A DNA stretch of 64,000 bases from contig JBKAGO010000033.1 of the NCBI GenBank assembly GCA_046290435.1, forward strand, positions 186,001 through 250,000. Direction: 5' to 3'. Every line of letters begins with the position of its first letter. Within the stretch, counting starts at the first letter, position 1. Position numbers and translations under genes: made by a program. The notes beneath the pieces were generated by a model that had not been told where the DNA came from, did not search any database, and saw nothing but the letters and a program-made list of their open reading frames with translations. The stretch comes from CAVQUE01 sp046290435 (GTDB lineage Bacteria > Actinomycetota > Acidimicrobiia > Acidimicrobiales > UBA8592). Below, in pieces: positions 1 to 7,686 of the stretch.

Positions 1-648
1 CGCGTCGTTGTGCAACACGATGACCCTGGCGAGGTAGGTCTCGGCCGCAGCCTGCAGGGCCGTGCGCATCGTGGGCCCGAGCGAGGCCCCGATCTTGGCG
101 ACGATGGCCGCCGGTTCGTCACCGTCATCGGGCAGCCGGGTCGACTCGTGGCGTATCCGGTGCCCGCGGCTCGCCAATACCCAGAGGATCGCGTCGAACT
201 GGGCATCGGCCTTGCCGATCGCCAGGACGGTGCCGGCTGTGGTCGGCGCGTTCTCGAGCTGCGCGATCGCACTGGCGAGCATCGTCCGCAGATCCTCGAC
301 CGCACCTGCCAGGTGGACACCGGTGGTGGCGTCGAGGCTCTCGTCGCCGAAGCGGCTCTCGATGTGGCGGGCGAGCTGGGCGAGGCTGTGCTGTTGCAGC
401 GCTCCCATGCCGCGGGCCAGCGTGGCTGCGGCCGTCGACGCAGCCTGGACCTCGTCGTCGCCGAGCGGTCGGTCGAGCAGGCGATGGGCCTGCAGCTCGA
501 TGATGGTCAGCTGTTGTTCGACCCGGGCGCGGATGCGCTGCCAGATGGCCTGGCCGTTGGGTGCGGGCGCGTCGGCATCGCCGACGTCTGCGTCGGCGAT
601 GGTCCCATCGGTTGGGTGAGGATCGACCGCCCCAGCGGAATCGCTCAT
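1..648 (-). CDS. Hpt-like signalling protein, partial (C-terminus off the left edge)
   Basis: The frame is open from an ATG at 648 to the left edge (216 codons), so the 3' end is missing. Residues 1-35 are a polar, low-complexity leader. The next 80 or so residues form an alpha-helical stretch that resembles a histidine phosphotransfer (Hpt) domain. Where Hpt domains have AHTLKG, this protein reads AATLARG, so the phospho-accepting His seems to be missing. A second alpha/beta region follows (VLAIGKADAQFDAI). The last visible residues (ARVIVLHNDA) look like the first strand of a receiver domain. In related bacteria such Hpt-REC arrangements often end in a GGDEF domain, but that part is not visible. 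The family assignment is inference from short motifs. Confidence 0.6.
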   Translation of the reverse strand, partial: MSDSAGAVDPHPTDGTIADADVGDADAPAPNGQAIWQRIRARVEQQLTIIELQAHRLLDRPLGDDEVQAASTAAATLARGMGALQQHSLAQLARHIESRFGDESLDATTGVHLAGAVEDLRTMLASAIAQLENAPTTAGTVLAIGKADAQFDAILWVLASRGHRIRHESTRLPDDGDEPAAIVAKIGASLGPTMRTALQAAAETYLARVIVLHNDA

Positions 649-741
649 GACGGTCCATCGGCCACCAGGCTGCTTCGTTGAGCCGAACGGCCCACGCGGC
701 GGGCCGCAGCGTTCCGTTACGGGCGGTTCGCGGGCAGGCCG

Positions 742-1368
742 TCAGCGGCAGGTGGCCCAGACCGCATACAGCGGGTCGACGCCGAGGCCGGGCGACACGA
801 GCGTCTCGATCGTGGCCGGTCGGTAGGCGCCGGTCGCCTCCAGGTAGCGCGCCACCAGCGCGCATCGACCCGCATCGTCGAGGTGCAGCCAGCCCCTGAT
901 GGCCTTGGTGGGAAAGCACCGGTTGGAGAAGCTGGCGATGAACCGTCCGCCGGGGCGCAGGACGCGGGCCGCGTCGGCGAGTACCTCGACGGGGCGGGTC
1001 AGGTAGTCGACCGACACCGCACACAACACATCATCGAAGGCGGCGTCGTCGAAGGGGAGCGCCGGGTCGGCGTTGAGATCGTGGACGACGACAGTGTCGG
1101 CCATGGGGTTGGCATCGAGCTCGGCGGCGTTCATGCCGAGCACCGTCAACGATCGGGGTCGTTCGGTCAGATGCGACACCCATGACGACATGAGGTCGCA
1201 GACGTCGCCGCTGACACCCATGCGGGTGTAGAAGGTGCCGAGTTCGGCGATTGCATGGTCGTCGATGTGGGTGACCAGGCGGGTGAACGAATAGAAGCCG
1301 GCGTCGTCGGAGGGGTCGGCGCGATCGAAGAAGCCCGGCGGGAAGCCGTGGGGATCGACAGTGCTCAC
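742..1368 (-). CDS. Class I SAM-dependent methyltransferase
   Basis: This 208-residue protein has the Methyltransf_11 pattern. A nucleotide-binding strand near residues 74-83 (LTVLGMNAAELDANP) is followed by the acidic strand VVVHDLNADPALPFDDAAFD. The post-motif VLRPGGRFIASFSNRCFP lies near residues 139-156. The glycine-rich motif I is weak (LGMNAAE), and the substrate cannot be read from sequence. It starts 4 nt inside the end of serB (1365-1368), so the two genes are probably co-transcribed and translationally coupled. Nothing links it to serine synthesis except position. Confidence 0.8.
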   Translation of the reverse strand: MSTVDPHGFPPGFFDRADPSDDAGFYSFTRLVTHIDDHAIAELGTFYTRMGVSGDVCDLMSSWVSHLTERPRSLTVLGMNAAELDANPMADTVVVHDLNADPALPFDDAAFDDVLCAVSVDYLTRPVEVLADAARVLRPGGRFIASFSNRCFPTKAIRGWLHLDDAGRCALVARYLEATGAYRPATIETLVSPGLGVDPLYAVWATCR

Positions 1369-2549
1369 GATCGGGGATCGGCGTCGGCGGCTTCGATCTC
1401 CTCGCGGCTGACACCGAGGAGGAACAGCACCGCGTCGAGGTACGGGACCCGCAGCGCCGTGTCGGCCGCGGCGCGAACCATCGGCTTGGCGTTGAAGGCG
1501 ATCCCGAGGCCCGCGGCCGCGAGCATGTCCAGATCGTTGGCGCCGTCGCCGACCGCGACCGTCTGCTCGATCGGGATGCCCTCGGCCGCGGCGATGTGGC
1601 GCAGGTAGTCGGCCTTCGCGGCACGGTCGACGATGGGGCCGAGCAGACGGCCGGTGAGGTGCCCGTCGATGATCTCGAGCTCGTTGGCCATGGCGAAGGG
1701 GATCTCCAGGCGGCGACGCAGCCGCTCGGTGAAGATGGTGAAGCCGCCGCTGACGATGGCGGTGGTGTAGCCGAGGCGGTGCAGGGTCCGGCAGAACGTG
1801 CGGGCCCCTGGGGTGAGGGTCAGGGATCGCCAGGCCCGTTCGACGGCGAGCTCGTCGAGCCCTTCGAGCAGCGCTACCCGTTCGGTCAGCGAGTCGGCGA
1901 AGTCGAGCTCGCCGGCCATGGCTCGCTCGGTGATCGCCGCGACCTGCTCGCCGACGCCGGCCTCGGCCGCCAAGACATCGACGACCTCGTCGCTGATGAG
2001 CGTCGAGTCGACGTCGAGGATCACCAGCCGCTTGGCCCGGCGGCTGAGCCCCTGGGGTTGGATGGCGACGTCCATGCCGGCGTGGTCGTGGGCCGCCTGG
2101 AGCAGCCCGGCACGGATGATGTCGGGGTTGCCGCCGTTGATGGCGAACTCGTAGCTCATCACCGGATAGCGCGAGAGGCGCACGATGCGGTCGATGTTGC
2201 CGCCGCCGGCGGCGATGGCCTCGGTGGCGGCGAGCAGCTCGACGGGGGAGAGCTCGGGGCCGACCAGGGTGACGACGTGGGGGCGCCGGTACTCGGTCGG
2301 TTGGTCGTCGACCTCTTCGACCTCGACGGTGAGGTCACGCTTGAACCCGAACAACAGCAGGTCCTTCAAGGCGTCGTCGCCCTCGGGCACCTCGAGCAGG
2401 ACGGCCAGGGTGAGGTGGCGTCGGACGACGATCTGTTCGATGTCGACCACAGCGGCGCCCATCGAGTCGAGCACACCGAACAGTGCGCTGGAGATGCCGG
2501 GCTCATCGGGGCCGCTGACCCGGACGAGCACCGTTCGCAGATCGCTCAC
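1365..2549 (-). CDS. serB: Phosphoserine phosphatase SerB with N-terminal ACT domains
   Basis: This enzyme removes phosphate from O-phosphoserine in the last step of serine synthesis. The 394-residue protein has two ACT-like regulatory regions (about 5-80 and 92-165) and then a HAD phosphatase domain. The HAD motifs are all visible: DVDST at 179-183 carries the nucleophile and the acid/base Asp, SGGFT (motif II) is near 268, and GDGANDLDM (motif IV) is near 340. Length and order match the actinobacterial SerB2 type. The start is a GTG at 2549. Upstream lies a REPIN-like repeat and then the amidase gene on the same strand. Confidence 0.95.
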   Translation of the reverse strand: MSDLRTVLVRVSGPDEPGISSALFGVLDSMGAAVVDIEQIVVRRHLTLAVLLEVPEGDDALKDLLLFGFKRDLTVEVEEVDDQPTEYRRPHVVTLVGPELSPVELLAATEAIAAGGGNIDRIVRLSRYPVMSYEFAINGGNPDIIRAGLLQAAHDHAGMDVAIQPQGLSRRAKRLVILDVDSTLISDEVVDVLAAEAGVGEQVAAITERAMAGELDFADSLTERVALLEGLDELAVERAWRSLTLTPGARTFCRTLHRLGYTTAIVSGGFTIFTERLRRRLEIPFAMANELEIIDGHLTGRLLGPIVDRAAKADYLRHIAAAEGIPIEQTVAVGDGANDLDMLAAAGLGIAFNAKPMVRAAADTALRVPYLDAVLFLLGVSREEIEAADADPRS

Positions 2550-2564
2550 GAGTCCTCAGCGTAT

Positions 2565-2661
2565 TGGGGTCAGACCCCGCTTTCCCGCTTTCTCTCGGGT
2601 TGGGGCCGACGCGGGACGCACAACGTCGCCAAAGAAAGCGGGAAAGCGGGGTCTGACCCCA
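2565..2661. repeat. REPIN-like inverted repeat, family 1, copy 1
   Basis: Two 29-bp arms (2565-2593 and 2633-2661) are perfect inverted copies that begin TGGGGTCAGACCCC. They enclose a 39-nt loop unlike that of the other copies. The element sits between the amidase and serB genes, which point the same way. It is open in the amidase direction, so it would be translated as a short tail containing RPRFPAF and KAGKRGLTP. Two further copies with the same arms occur at 22843 and 31054. Confidence 0.9.
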
Positions 2662-2671
2662 GGCGGTGTGG

Positions 2672-3982
2672 TCACAGCGGTGGGTCGACGCAGCCCTCGA
2701 AGCCCCCGGCGCCGGAGTCGAAGGTGTCGACGAAGGGATCGATGAAGCCCGATCCCCGATTGGTGGATCGATACCAGCGCTCGACGCCGTCGGCCAGCGC
2801 GACGGCCTGTGCCTGACGCACCTCGTCGCGCATCAGGACCTGCGCCTCGGGGCCGTTGGAGAGCCACAGGAACTCGGTGATCACCGACGTCACCTCCGGC
2901 GTGCGGCGATGGATGCCGTAGAAATCGGTGCCCTCGGCGTTCAGGCGGGTGCTGACGCCGTCTTTGGAGTTGCCCACCCACGCGGTCGGGAACCGGCTGG
3001 CCGCGGCGAAGAGCTCCTCGTAGAGGATGCCGGCAGCCCGCCGGGACTGCCGATCGTCGTGTTGGTAGTAGGCCTGGGTGCCCGGCACCGGGGTGCGTGC
3101 CGTGGCGCCGCCGTTGTGGTGGATCGACAGGAACAGGTCGGGCCGCAGCGCATTGGCGAGGTTGGCGCGGATCTCGATGGGCAGGGTCAGATCGGTGGTG
3201 CGGGTGAGCACGACGTCGAAGCCCCGCTCGCGCAACTCCTCGGCCGTACGCAGCGAGACGTCGAGGTTGAGGTTCTTCTCGCTCAACCCGTTCGATCCGA
3301 CCGCGCCCACCTCGAATCCGCCGTGACCCGGGTCGAGCAGGATCTGGGTGGTCCGGATGCGTTGCCCGCCGTCGACGACGGCCCGATTGCCGCACGGCGT
3401 GCGTACCACGTAGCGGCCGTTGCGCCGGATCTGCAGGATCTCGACCAGCACGCCACGAGGGGTCTGCAGCACGCCGAGCACGTCGTCGGTGGCGACGCGG
3501 GTGCACGACACGAGGTCGTCGTCGGGGACGGTGTGCACACAGATCCGGTGGGTGCCGGGCTCGAGGTCGACGCGTGCCGCGAAGCCGACCGAGTCGCGTC
3601 CGGCCAGGGCGGCACCGACATCGGGCCGGGGGAGGGTGGCCGCGACCGTTGCGACCGGACGACCGTCGATGCTGATGCGGACCTCGGAGGCGTCGGGGTC
3701 GTCGAGGTCGACGGCCCACCCGGCGATCCTGGCCGTCGTGGCGTCGACGCTGACGCGGTCGATCGCCCCCACCGCCATGACCTCGATGTCGCGTGGCGCA
3801 TTCGGGATGGGTGTGGTGCCCACGAGCTCGAAGGAGCCGGCCTCACGGTCGTCGGCGTCGGTGTCGGTCGCTCGGTCCCGATCGGCGGTGGGCGACGCAA
3901 TCGTCAGGCCCGCGGCCACGACGGCGCAGAGGCCGAGCCCGAGCGCATGCCAGAGCAGACGGGGTCGTCGGGGGCCGGCCAC
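2672..3982 (-). CDS. N-acetylmuramoyl-L-alanine amidase (Amidase_3)
   Basis: This is a secreted or membrane-anchored zinc amidase that cuts the amide bond between muramic acid and the stem peptide of peptidoglycan. The 436-residue protein has an N-terminal hydrophobic segment (about 10-30, LGLGLCAVVAAGLTIA). A region of about 150 residues follows that looks like a beta-rich adhesion or cell-wall domain. The Amidase_3 domain starts near residue 215 and shows the Zn ligand motif LDPGHGG, the Glu in SEKNLNLD, the His in SIHHN and the catalytic Glu in VITEFLW. The GTG start at 3982 has TACCGT 6 nt upstream, which fits a leaderless transcript. It diverges from the damaged ABC transporter locus. 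Confidence 0.9.
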   Translation of the reverse strand: MAGPRRPRLLWHALGLGLCAVVAAGLTIASPTADRDRATDTDADDREAGSFELVGTTPIPNAPRDIEVMAVGAIDRVSVDATTARIAGWAVDLDDPDASEVRISIDGRPVATVAATLPRPDVGAALAGRDSVGFAARVDLEPGTHRICVHTVPDDDLVSCTRVATDDVLGVLQTPRGVLVEILQIRRNGRYVVRTPCGNRAVVDGGQRIRTTQILLDPGHGGFEVGAVGSNGLSEKNLNLDVSLRTAEELRERGFDVVLTRTTDLTLPIEIRANLANALRPDLFLSIHHNGGATARTPVPGTQAYYQHDDRQSRRAAGILYEELFAAASRFPTAWVGNSKDGVSTRLNAEGTDFYGIHRRTPEVTSVITEFLWLSNGPEAQVLMRDEVRQAQAVALADGVERWYRSTNRGSGFIDPFVDTFDSGAGGFEGCVDPPL

Positions 3983-3988
3983 GCCCGC

Positions 3989-3994
3989 ACGGTA
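3989..3994 (-). promoter_or_regulatory. Candidate -10 box of a leaderless transcript for the amidase gene
   Basis: TACCGT (minus strand) ends 6 nt before the GTG at 3982. This fits the TANNNT -10 hexamer placed as in leaderless actinobacterial genes. No clear -35 box is visible. It is one of about a dozen such sites in the window. Confidence 0.45.
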
Positions 3995-4028
3995 GTGCGC
4001 GGACCCCCGGGTACCGGGTCATCCGGCG

Positions 4029-5165
4029 TTGTCGCCGGGTCACGGGCCCGGCAGCGAGTCGTTGCCACCGCAGACGAGCGTGCCGCGATCGCGCACGGTC
4101 TGGAGGAGCCCGCCCTGGGTGAGCTCGGACCTGCCGACCAACTTCCAGGTCCCGTTCGATCCCGGATTCGATCCCCGCAGCCCCGTGCGCAGCATGATCT
4201 GGGTGGGGGTGAAGAACACGCTCGCCGCAGCATCGGTCGGCATCACGATCGCCGTCGTGCTCGGCACCCTGATCGGCATCGCCCGCCTGTCGACCAACTG
4301 GCTGGTCGCCAAGCTGGCGATGATCTACGTCGAGGTGTTCCGCAACATCCCGCCGCTGCTGATCATCATCTTCTTCGGTTCAGCCGTGTTCACCAACGGC
4401 CCGTTCCCGCTCCTGAGCCCCACCAGCGAGCCGACACAACTCTCGGTGCCGGGCAGCGATTCGACCTGGCTCATCCTCTCCAACACGGTGTGGGGCATTC
4501 CGTCGTTCGCGAGCAACGGCAACACCGGTGCCTTCTGGATCGCCGTACTGGTCGCACTGGTGGTCGCCATCGGGCTCTGGCGCTGGCGAACGAAGGTCAA
4601 CATCGAGACAGGCCAGGCCCATCACCGGGTGCTGTGGTCGTTCGGTGCCTTCGCTGCCATCACCGTCGCCGCTTTCGTCGCGCTGGGAACCCCCTATGTG
4701 TGGAGTTTTCCGGCGGTGGCAGAGAGCGGCCGGCGCCTCGAGGGCGGCTTCGTCCTCAACTTCGGCTACATCTCGGTCACCGTGGCGCTCGGGCTCTACA
4801 CCGCCAGCCACATCGCCGAGATCATCCGGGGCTCGATCCTCGCCGTCGACAAGGGCCAGAGCGAAGCCGCCAACGCGCTGGCGCTGTCGGGCTTCCAGCG
4901 CTATCGGTTCGTGGTGCTGCCCCAGGCCATGCGCATCGCCATCCCGCCGGTCATCAACCAGTTCCTCAACCTCACCAAGAACACCTCGTTGGGTACCGCC
5001 GTCGCCTACGCCGAGATCACGGCGCTCACCCAGTCGTCCATCGGCAACGGGCGTCCGGCGGTGCCGTCGCTGCTGGTGCTGATCGGCATCTACCTGACGT
5101 TCTCGTTCACGATCTCGATCGTGCTCAACCAGGTGAACAAACGCTTCCAGGTGGTGGGACGATGA
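4029..5165 (+). CDS. Polar amino-acid ABC transporter permease (AapQ/HisM-like), N-terminus lost
   Basis: This is an inner-membrane permease of a polar amino-acid importer. From about residue 38 (FQVPFDPGFDPRSPV) it matches the family, with IGIARLSTNW, YVEVFRNIPPLLIII and the ATPase-contact EAA loop (GQSEAANALALSGFQRYRFV, near 277-296). Family members carry about 80 more residues, including the first membrane helix, before this point. Here the first 36 or so codons are instead the antisense of a binding-protein fragment, so the ATG at 4029 gives a nonsense leader. The true start is unknown and the gene may be broken. It ends in a 4-nt ATGA overlap with the second permease. A family-typical binding protein gene is absent. 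Confidence 0.8.
   Translation: MSPGHGPGSESLPPQTSVPRSRTVWRSPPWVSSDLPTNFQVPFDPGFDPRSPVRSMIWVGVKNTLAAASVGITIAVVLGTLIGIARLSTNWLVAKLAMIYVEVFRNIPPLLIIIFFGSAVFTNGPFPLLSPTSEPTQLSVPGSDSTWLILSNTVWGIPSFASNGNTGAFWIAVLVALVVAIGLWRWRTKVNIETGQAHHRVLWSFGAFAAITVAAFVALGTPYVWSFPAVAESGRRLEGGFVLNFGYISVTVALGLYTASHIAEIIRGSILAVDKGQSEAANALALSGFQRYRFVVLPQAMRIAIPPVINQFLNLTKNTSLGTAVAYAEITALTQSSIGNGRPAVPSLLVLIGIYLTFSFTISIVLNQVNKRFQVVGR
4046..4115 (-). pseudogene. Inverted remnant of an amino-acid ABC transporter binding protein (AapJ-like)
   Basis: On the minus strand this stretch reads GGLLQTVRDRGTLVCGGNDSLPG. That is the typical beginning of the mature AapJ/YhdW-type binding protein (pattern G-LxxVxxRGxLxCGxxxxLPGF). 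The match stops abruptly after LPG, where the next codons are Pro and a stop (4040-4042). The fragment lies antisense to the start of the permease frame and occupies the place of the permease's missing N-terminus. I infer that the binding-protein gene was destroyed by an inversion plus deletion, or that the contig is chimeric here. Confidence 0.7.
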
Positions 5166-6751
5166 GCGTCGACTGGGGCTACACCGTGCCGCCCGACCAG
5201 GGCGGCGGCGACATCGCCAAGGCGCTCGCCCAGGCCCCGCCCTCACAGAAACTGCCGCCAGGTCGGTGGGCCCGCAAGAACCTGTTCAACACGCCGCTCA
5301 ACTCGGTGATCACCGTCGTCCTCGGGACCATCAGCCTCTACCTGGCATACCGGTTCGCCCGATTCGTGTTCGTCACCGGGCAGTGGGAACCGGTCCGACG
5401 CAACCTCGAGCTGTTCATGATCTCCCAGTACCCGCGCGACGAGCGGTGGCGGATCGTGGCGCAGCTGATCCTGATGGCAGGAGCCATCGGCGCCGCGGCG
5501 GGTTCGCTGCGTGCTGCATCGATCGACACGGCCGTCGACACCGGCGAGCCCCGCAAGGCTTACGGCTGGCGCACCTACGTCAACAGTTACTGGGCTGTGG
5601 TGTTGTTCGTCGCGACCGTGATGGGCGCGTTCGTGCGGACGATCGGACCGTGGCTCATCCTCGGTGCCGCCGTCGTGCTCGGTGTCGTCACCTATCTCAT
5701 CTGTGGTTTCCTGCCGGCGCGGCTGCGGCTGTGGCGCTGGACCATCGCAGGGATCCTCGCCGTCGTGTCGTTCCAGATGGTCAGCGGCACCGGCGGCTGG
5801 GCCTGGTTCTTCCTCACCCTCGCACTCACGCCGGTCGTTCGCGACGAGATCGCCCGCCTGCTCGATCCCGCGTCGCCGACGGTGAGCTGGGCGCTGGTCG
5901 TCGTCGGGTTCGTCGCAGGCGTGTACGGCTTCATCGAGGTCGGCGGCGTGGGCCTCTTCGGCATCGTGTTCCTCGCCGCCGGCGTCTACGGAATCATCCA
6001 GATGGCCATGGGCGACCGGCTCGACGCTGCGGGAACCGGCGCCGTCATGATCGTCGGCTTGGCCGTCTACCTCGTCTACGCGGCGATCGGGCTCGACGGC
6101 ATCGACTGGGAGGACTGGGGAGGGCTGCACCTCACGCTGGTCATGACCGTCGGCGCCATCCTCCTGGCGTTCCCGCTCGGGATGTTGTTGGCCCTGGGAC
6201 GACGGTCGAGCCTCCCGGCGGTGCGGGTGATGTCCGTCGCCTACATCGAGCTGTTCCGCGGCACTCCCCTCATCACGTGGTTGTTGACGGCCCAGTTCTT
6301 CCTGGGGTTCTTCCTCGACTCCGAGACCCAGCTCTCGCTCATCACCCGGGCCATGGTCGCCATCACCCTGTTCAGCGCCGCCTACGTCGCCGAGATCATC
6401 CGCGGGGGGCTCCAGTCGGTGCCCGCCGGTCAGATCGAGGCCGGGCAGGCCATGGGGCTGTCGCAGGCCAAGATCATGCGCCTCATCGTCATGCCCCAGG
6501 CACTACGGGCCGTCATCCCGGCGATGGTCGGCCAGTTCATCTCGCTGTTCAAGGACACGACCCTGCTGGGCATCATCGCCATCAACGAGTTCCTCGGGGT
6601 ACGCCGACTGGTGCACAGCCAGTCGGACTTCCTGCGCCTCGGCATCGCCGAGACCCTCGTGTTCTGCGCCTTCGGCTTCTGGGCCGTCGCCTTCACGATG
6701 TCGCGAGAGAGCCAGCGCCTCGAACGCAAGCTCAGCGTGGGCCGGCGATGA
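5162..6751 (+). CDS. Polar amino-acid ABC transporter permease (AapM-like) with enlarged membrane region
   Basis: This is the second permease subunit of the importer. The 529-residue protein is much longer than the usual 380 or so. Residues 1-45 are a cytoplasmic leader. About eight hydrophobic segments follow (50-310) that are not part of the core family. The conserved permease core then runs from about 320: LTLVMTVGAILLAFPLGM, YIELFRGTPLITWLL, and the EAA loop GQIEAGQAMGLSQAKIMRLI with the following PQALRAVIPAM. It starts at an ATG that overlaps the first permease by 4 nt. It is followed by a mini-ORF that bridges to the ATPase gene. Confidence 0.88.
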   Translation: MSVDWGYTVPPDQGGGDIAKALAQAPPSQKLPPGRWARKNLFNTPLNSVITVVLGTISLYLAYRFARFVFVTGQWEPVRRNLELFMISQYPRDERWRIVAQLILMAGAIGAAAGSLRAASIDTAVDTGEPRKAYGWRTYVNSYWAVVLFVATVMGAFVRTIGPWLILGAAVVLGVVTYLICGFLPARLRLWRWTIAGILAVVSFQMVSGTGGWAWFFLTLALTPVVRDEIARLLDPASPTVSWALVVVGFVAGVYGFIEVGGVGLFGIVFLAAGVYGIIQMAMGDRLDAAGTGAVMIVGLAVYLVYAAIGLDGIDWEDWGGLHLTLVMTVGAILLAFPLGMLLALGRRSSLPAVRVMSVAYIELFRGTPLITWLLTAQFFLGFFLDSETQLSLITRAMVAITLFSAAYVAEIIRGGLQSVPAGQIEAGQAMGLSQAKIMRLIVMPQALRAVIPAMVGQFISLFKDTTLLGIIAINEFLGVRRLVHSQSDFLRLGIAETLVFCAFGFWAVAFTMSRESQRLERKLSVGRR

Positions 6752-6798
6752 CCGCCCCGACCGACCTTCCACCCGCGTCCCCCCGGAGGATCCGATGA
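6748..6798 (+). CDS. Bridging mini-ORF (16 aa) between permease and ATPase genes
   Basis: The ATG at 6748 overlaps the permease stop (ATGA) and the frame ends in a TGA that overlaps the ATPase ATG at 6795 (ATGA). It encodes MTAPTDLPPASPRRIR and contains the GGAGG ribosome-binding site of the ATPase gene. It most likely serves translational coupling rather than making a useful peptide. Similar bridges occur at 12917-13044, 13312, 25688 and 26945. Confidence 0.4.
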   Translation: MTAPTDLPPASPRRIR

Positions 6799-7637
6799 CC
6801 GACGACCACGCAGAGGACCCGGCAGCCACGGCCGCCGACCGCGTCGAGGACGCGCCCGGCGCCGCCACCGCGGTCATCGACCGCGACGCCACCGACATCG
6901 GCGACCGCGACGTCATGATCGAAGTGTCAGGCATGGACAAGTACTTCGGCGACTTCCAGGCCCTCAAGGGCATCGACATGGCCGTCGGCAAGCAGGAGGT
7001 GGTCGTGGTCATCGGCCCCTCCGGCTCGGGGAAGTCGACGCTCATCCGCTGCATCAACCGCCTCGAGAAGCACGACCGGGGCCGCATCGTCGTCGACGGC
7101 ATCGAGCTCTCCGACGACATCCGCAACATCCAGGAGATCCGCCGCGAGACCGGCATGGTGTTCCAGTCGTTCAACCTGTTCCCGCACCTGACGGTGCTCG
7201 AGAACATCACCCTGGCGCCCCGCCAGGTGCGCAAGATGCCCAAGGCCGAGGCCGAGGACATCGCGATGCAGCTGCTCGAACGGGTGAAGATCCCGGATCA
7301 GGCCCGCAAGTATCCCGGGCAGCTGTCGGGTGGTCAGCAACAGCGTGTCGCCATCGCCCGCTCGTTGGCGATGAACCCCAAGGTCATCCTCTTCGACGAG
7401 CCCACCTCGGCCCTCGACCCCGAGATGATCAAGGAGGTCCTCGACACCATGAAGGACCTCGCCAACGAGGGCATGACCATGATCTGTGTCACCCACGAGA
7501 TGGGGTTCGCCCGAGAGGTCGCGGACCGGGTGGTCTTCATGGCCGACGGCGAGATCGTCGAGGTCGGCACGCCCGAGCACTTCTTCACCAACCCACGCGA
7601 AGAGCGCACGAAGCTGTTCCTGAGCCAGATCCTCTGA
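6795..7637 (+). CDS. Polar amino-acid ABC transporter ATP-binding protein (AapP/GlnQ-like)
   Basis: This ATPase powers the adjacent permeases. The 280-residue protein has Walker A GPSGSGKST (about 77-85), Q-loop MVFQSFN, signature LSGGQQQR, Walker B VILFDEPTSALDPE and switch His in CVTHEMGF. About 45 acidic, Ala-rich residues precede the canonical start (MIEVSGMDKYFGDFQ), longer than in most relatives. An internal ATG at 6915 would give the standard length, but a good ribosome-binding site (GGAGG) precedes 6795. The core is intact, so the loss in this locus lies upstream, in the binding protein and first permease. Confidence 0.93.
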   Translation: MTDDHAEDPAATAADRVEDAPGAATAVIDRDATDIGDRDVMIEVSGMDKYFGDFQALKGIDMAVGKQEVVVVIGPSGSGKSTLIRCINRLEKHDRGRIVVDGIELSDDIRNIQEIRRETGMVFQSFNLFPHLTVLENITLAPRQVRKMPKAEAEDIAMQLLERVKIPDQARKYPGQLSGGQQQRVAIARSLAMNPKVILFDEPTSALDPEMIKEVLDTMKDLANEGMTMICVTHEMGFAREVADRVVFMADGEIVEVGTPEHFFTNPREERTKLFLSQIL

Positions 7638-7686
7638 CCTCGCACGCGCGGCAGCTCCGACAGCGCCGACAGGGGCCGGCGGCGCC

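Noticed and set aside
2556..2675. Short peptides containing RPRFPAF and KAGKRGLTP at three places
   Set aside because: They are translations of the REPIN arms, not conserved proteins.
2666..5161. Plus-strand frame continuous with the second permease, upstream of 5162
   Set aside because: It is antisense to the amidase and then out of frame with the first permease. The ATG at 5162 and the ATGA overlap mark the true start.
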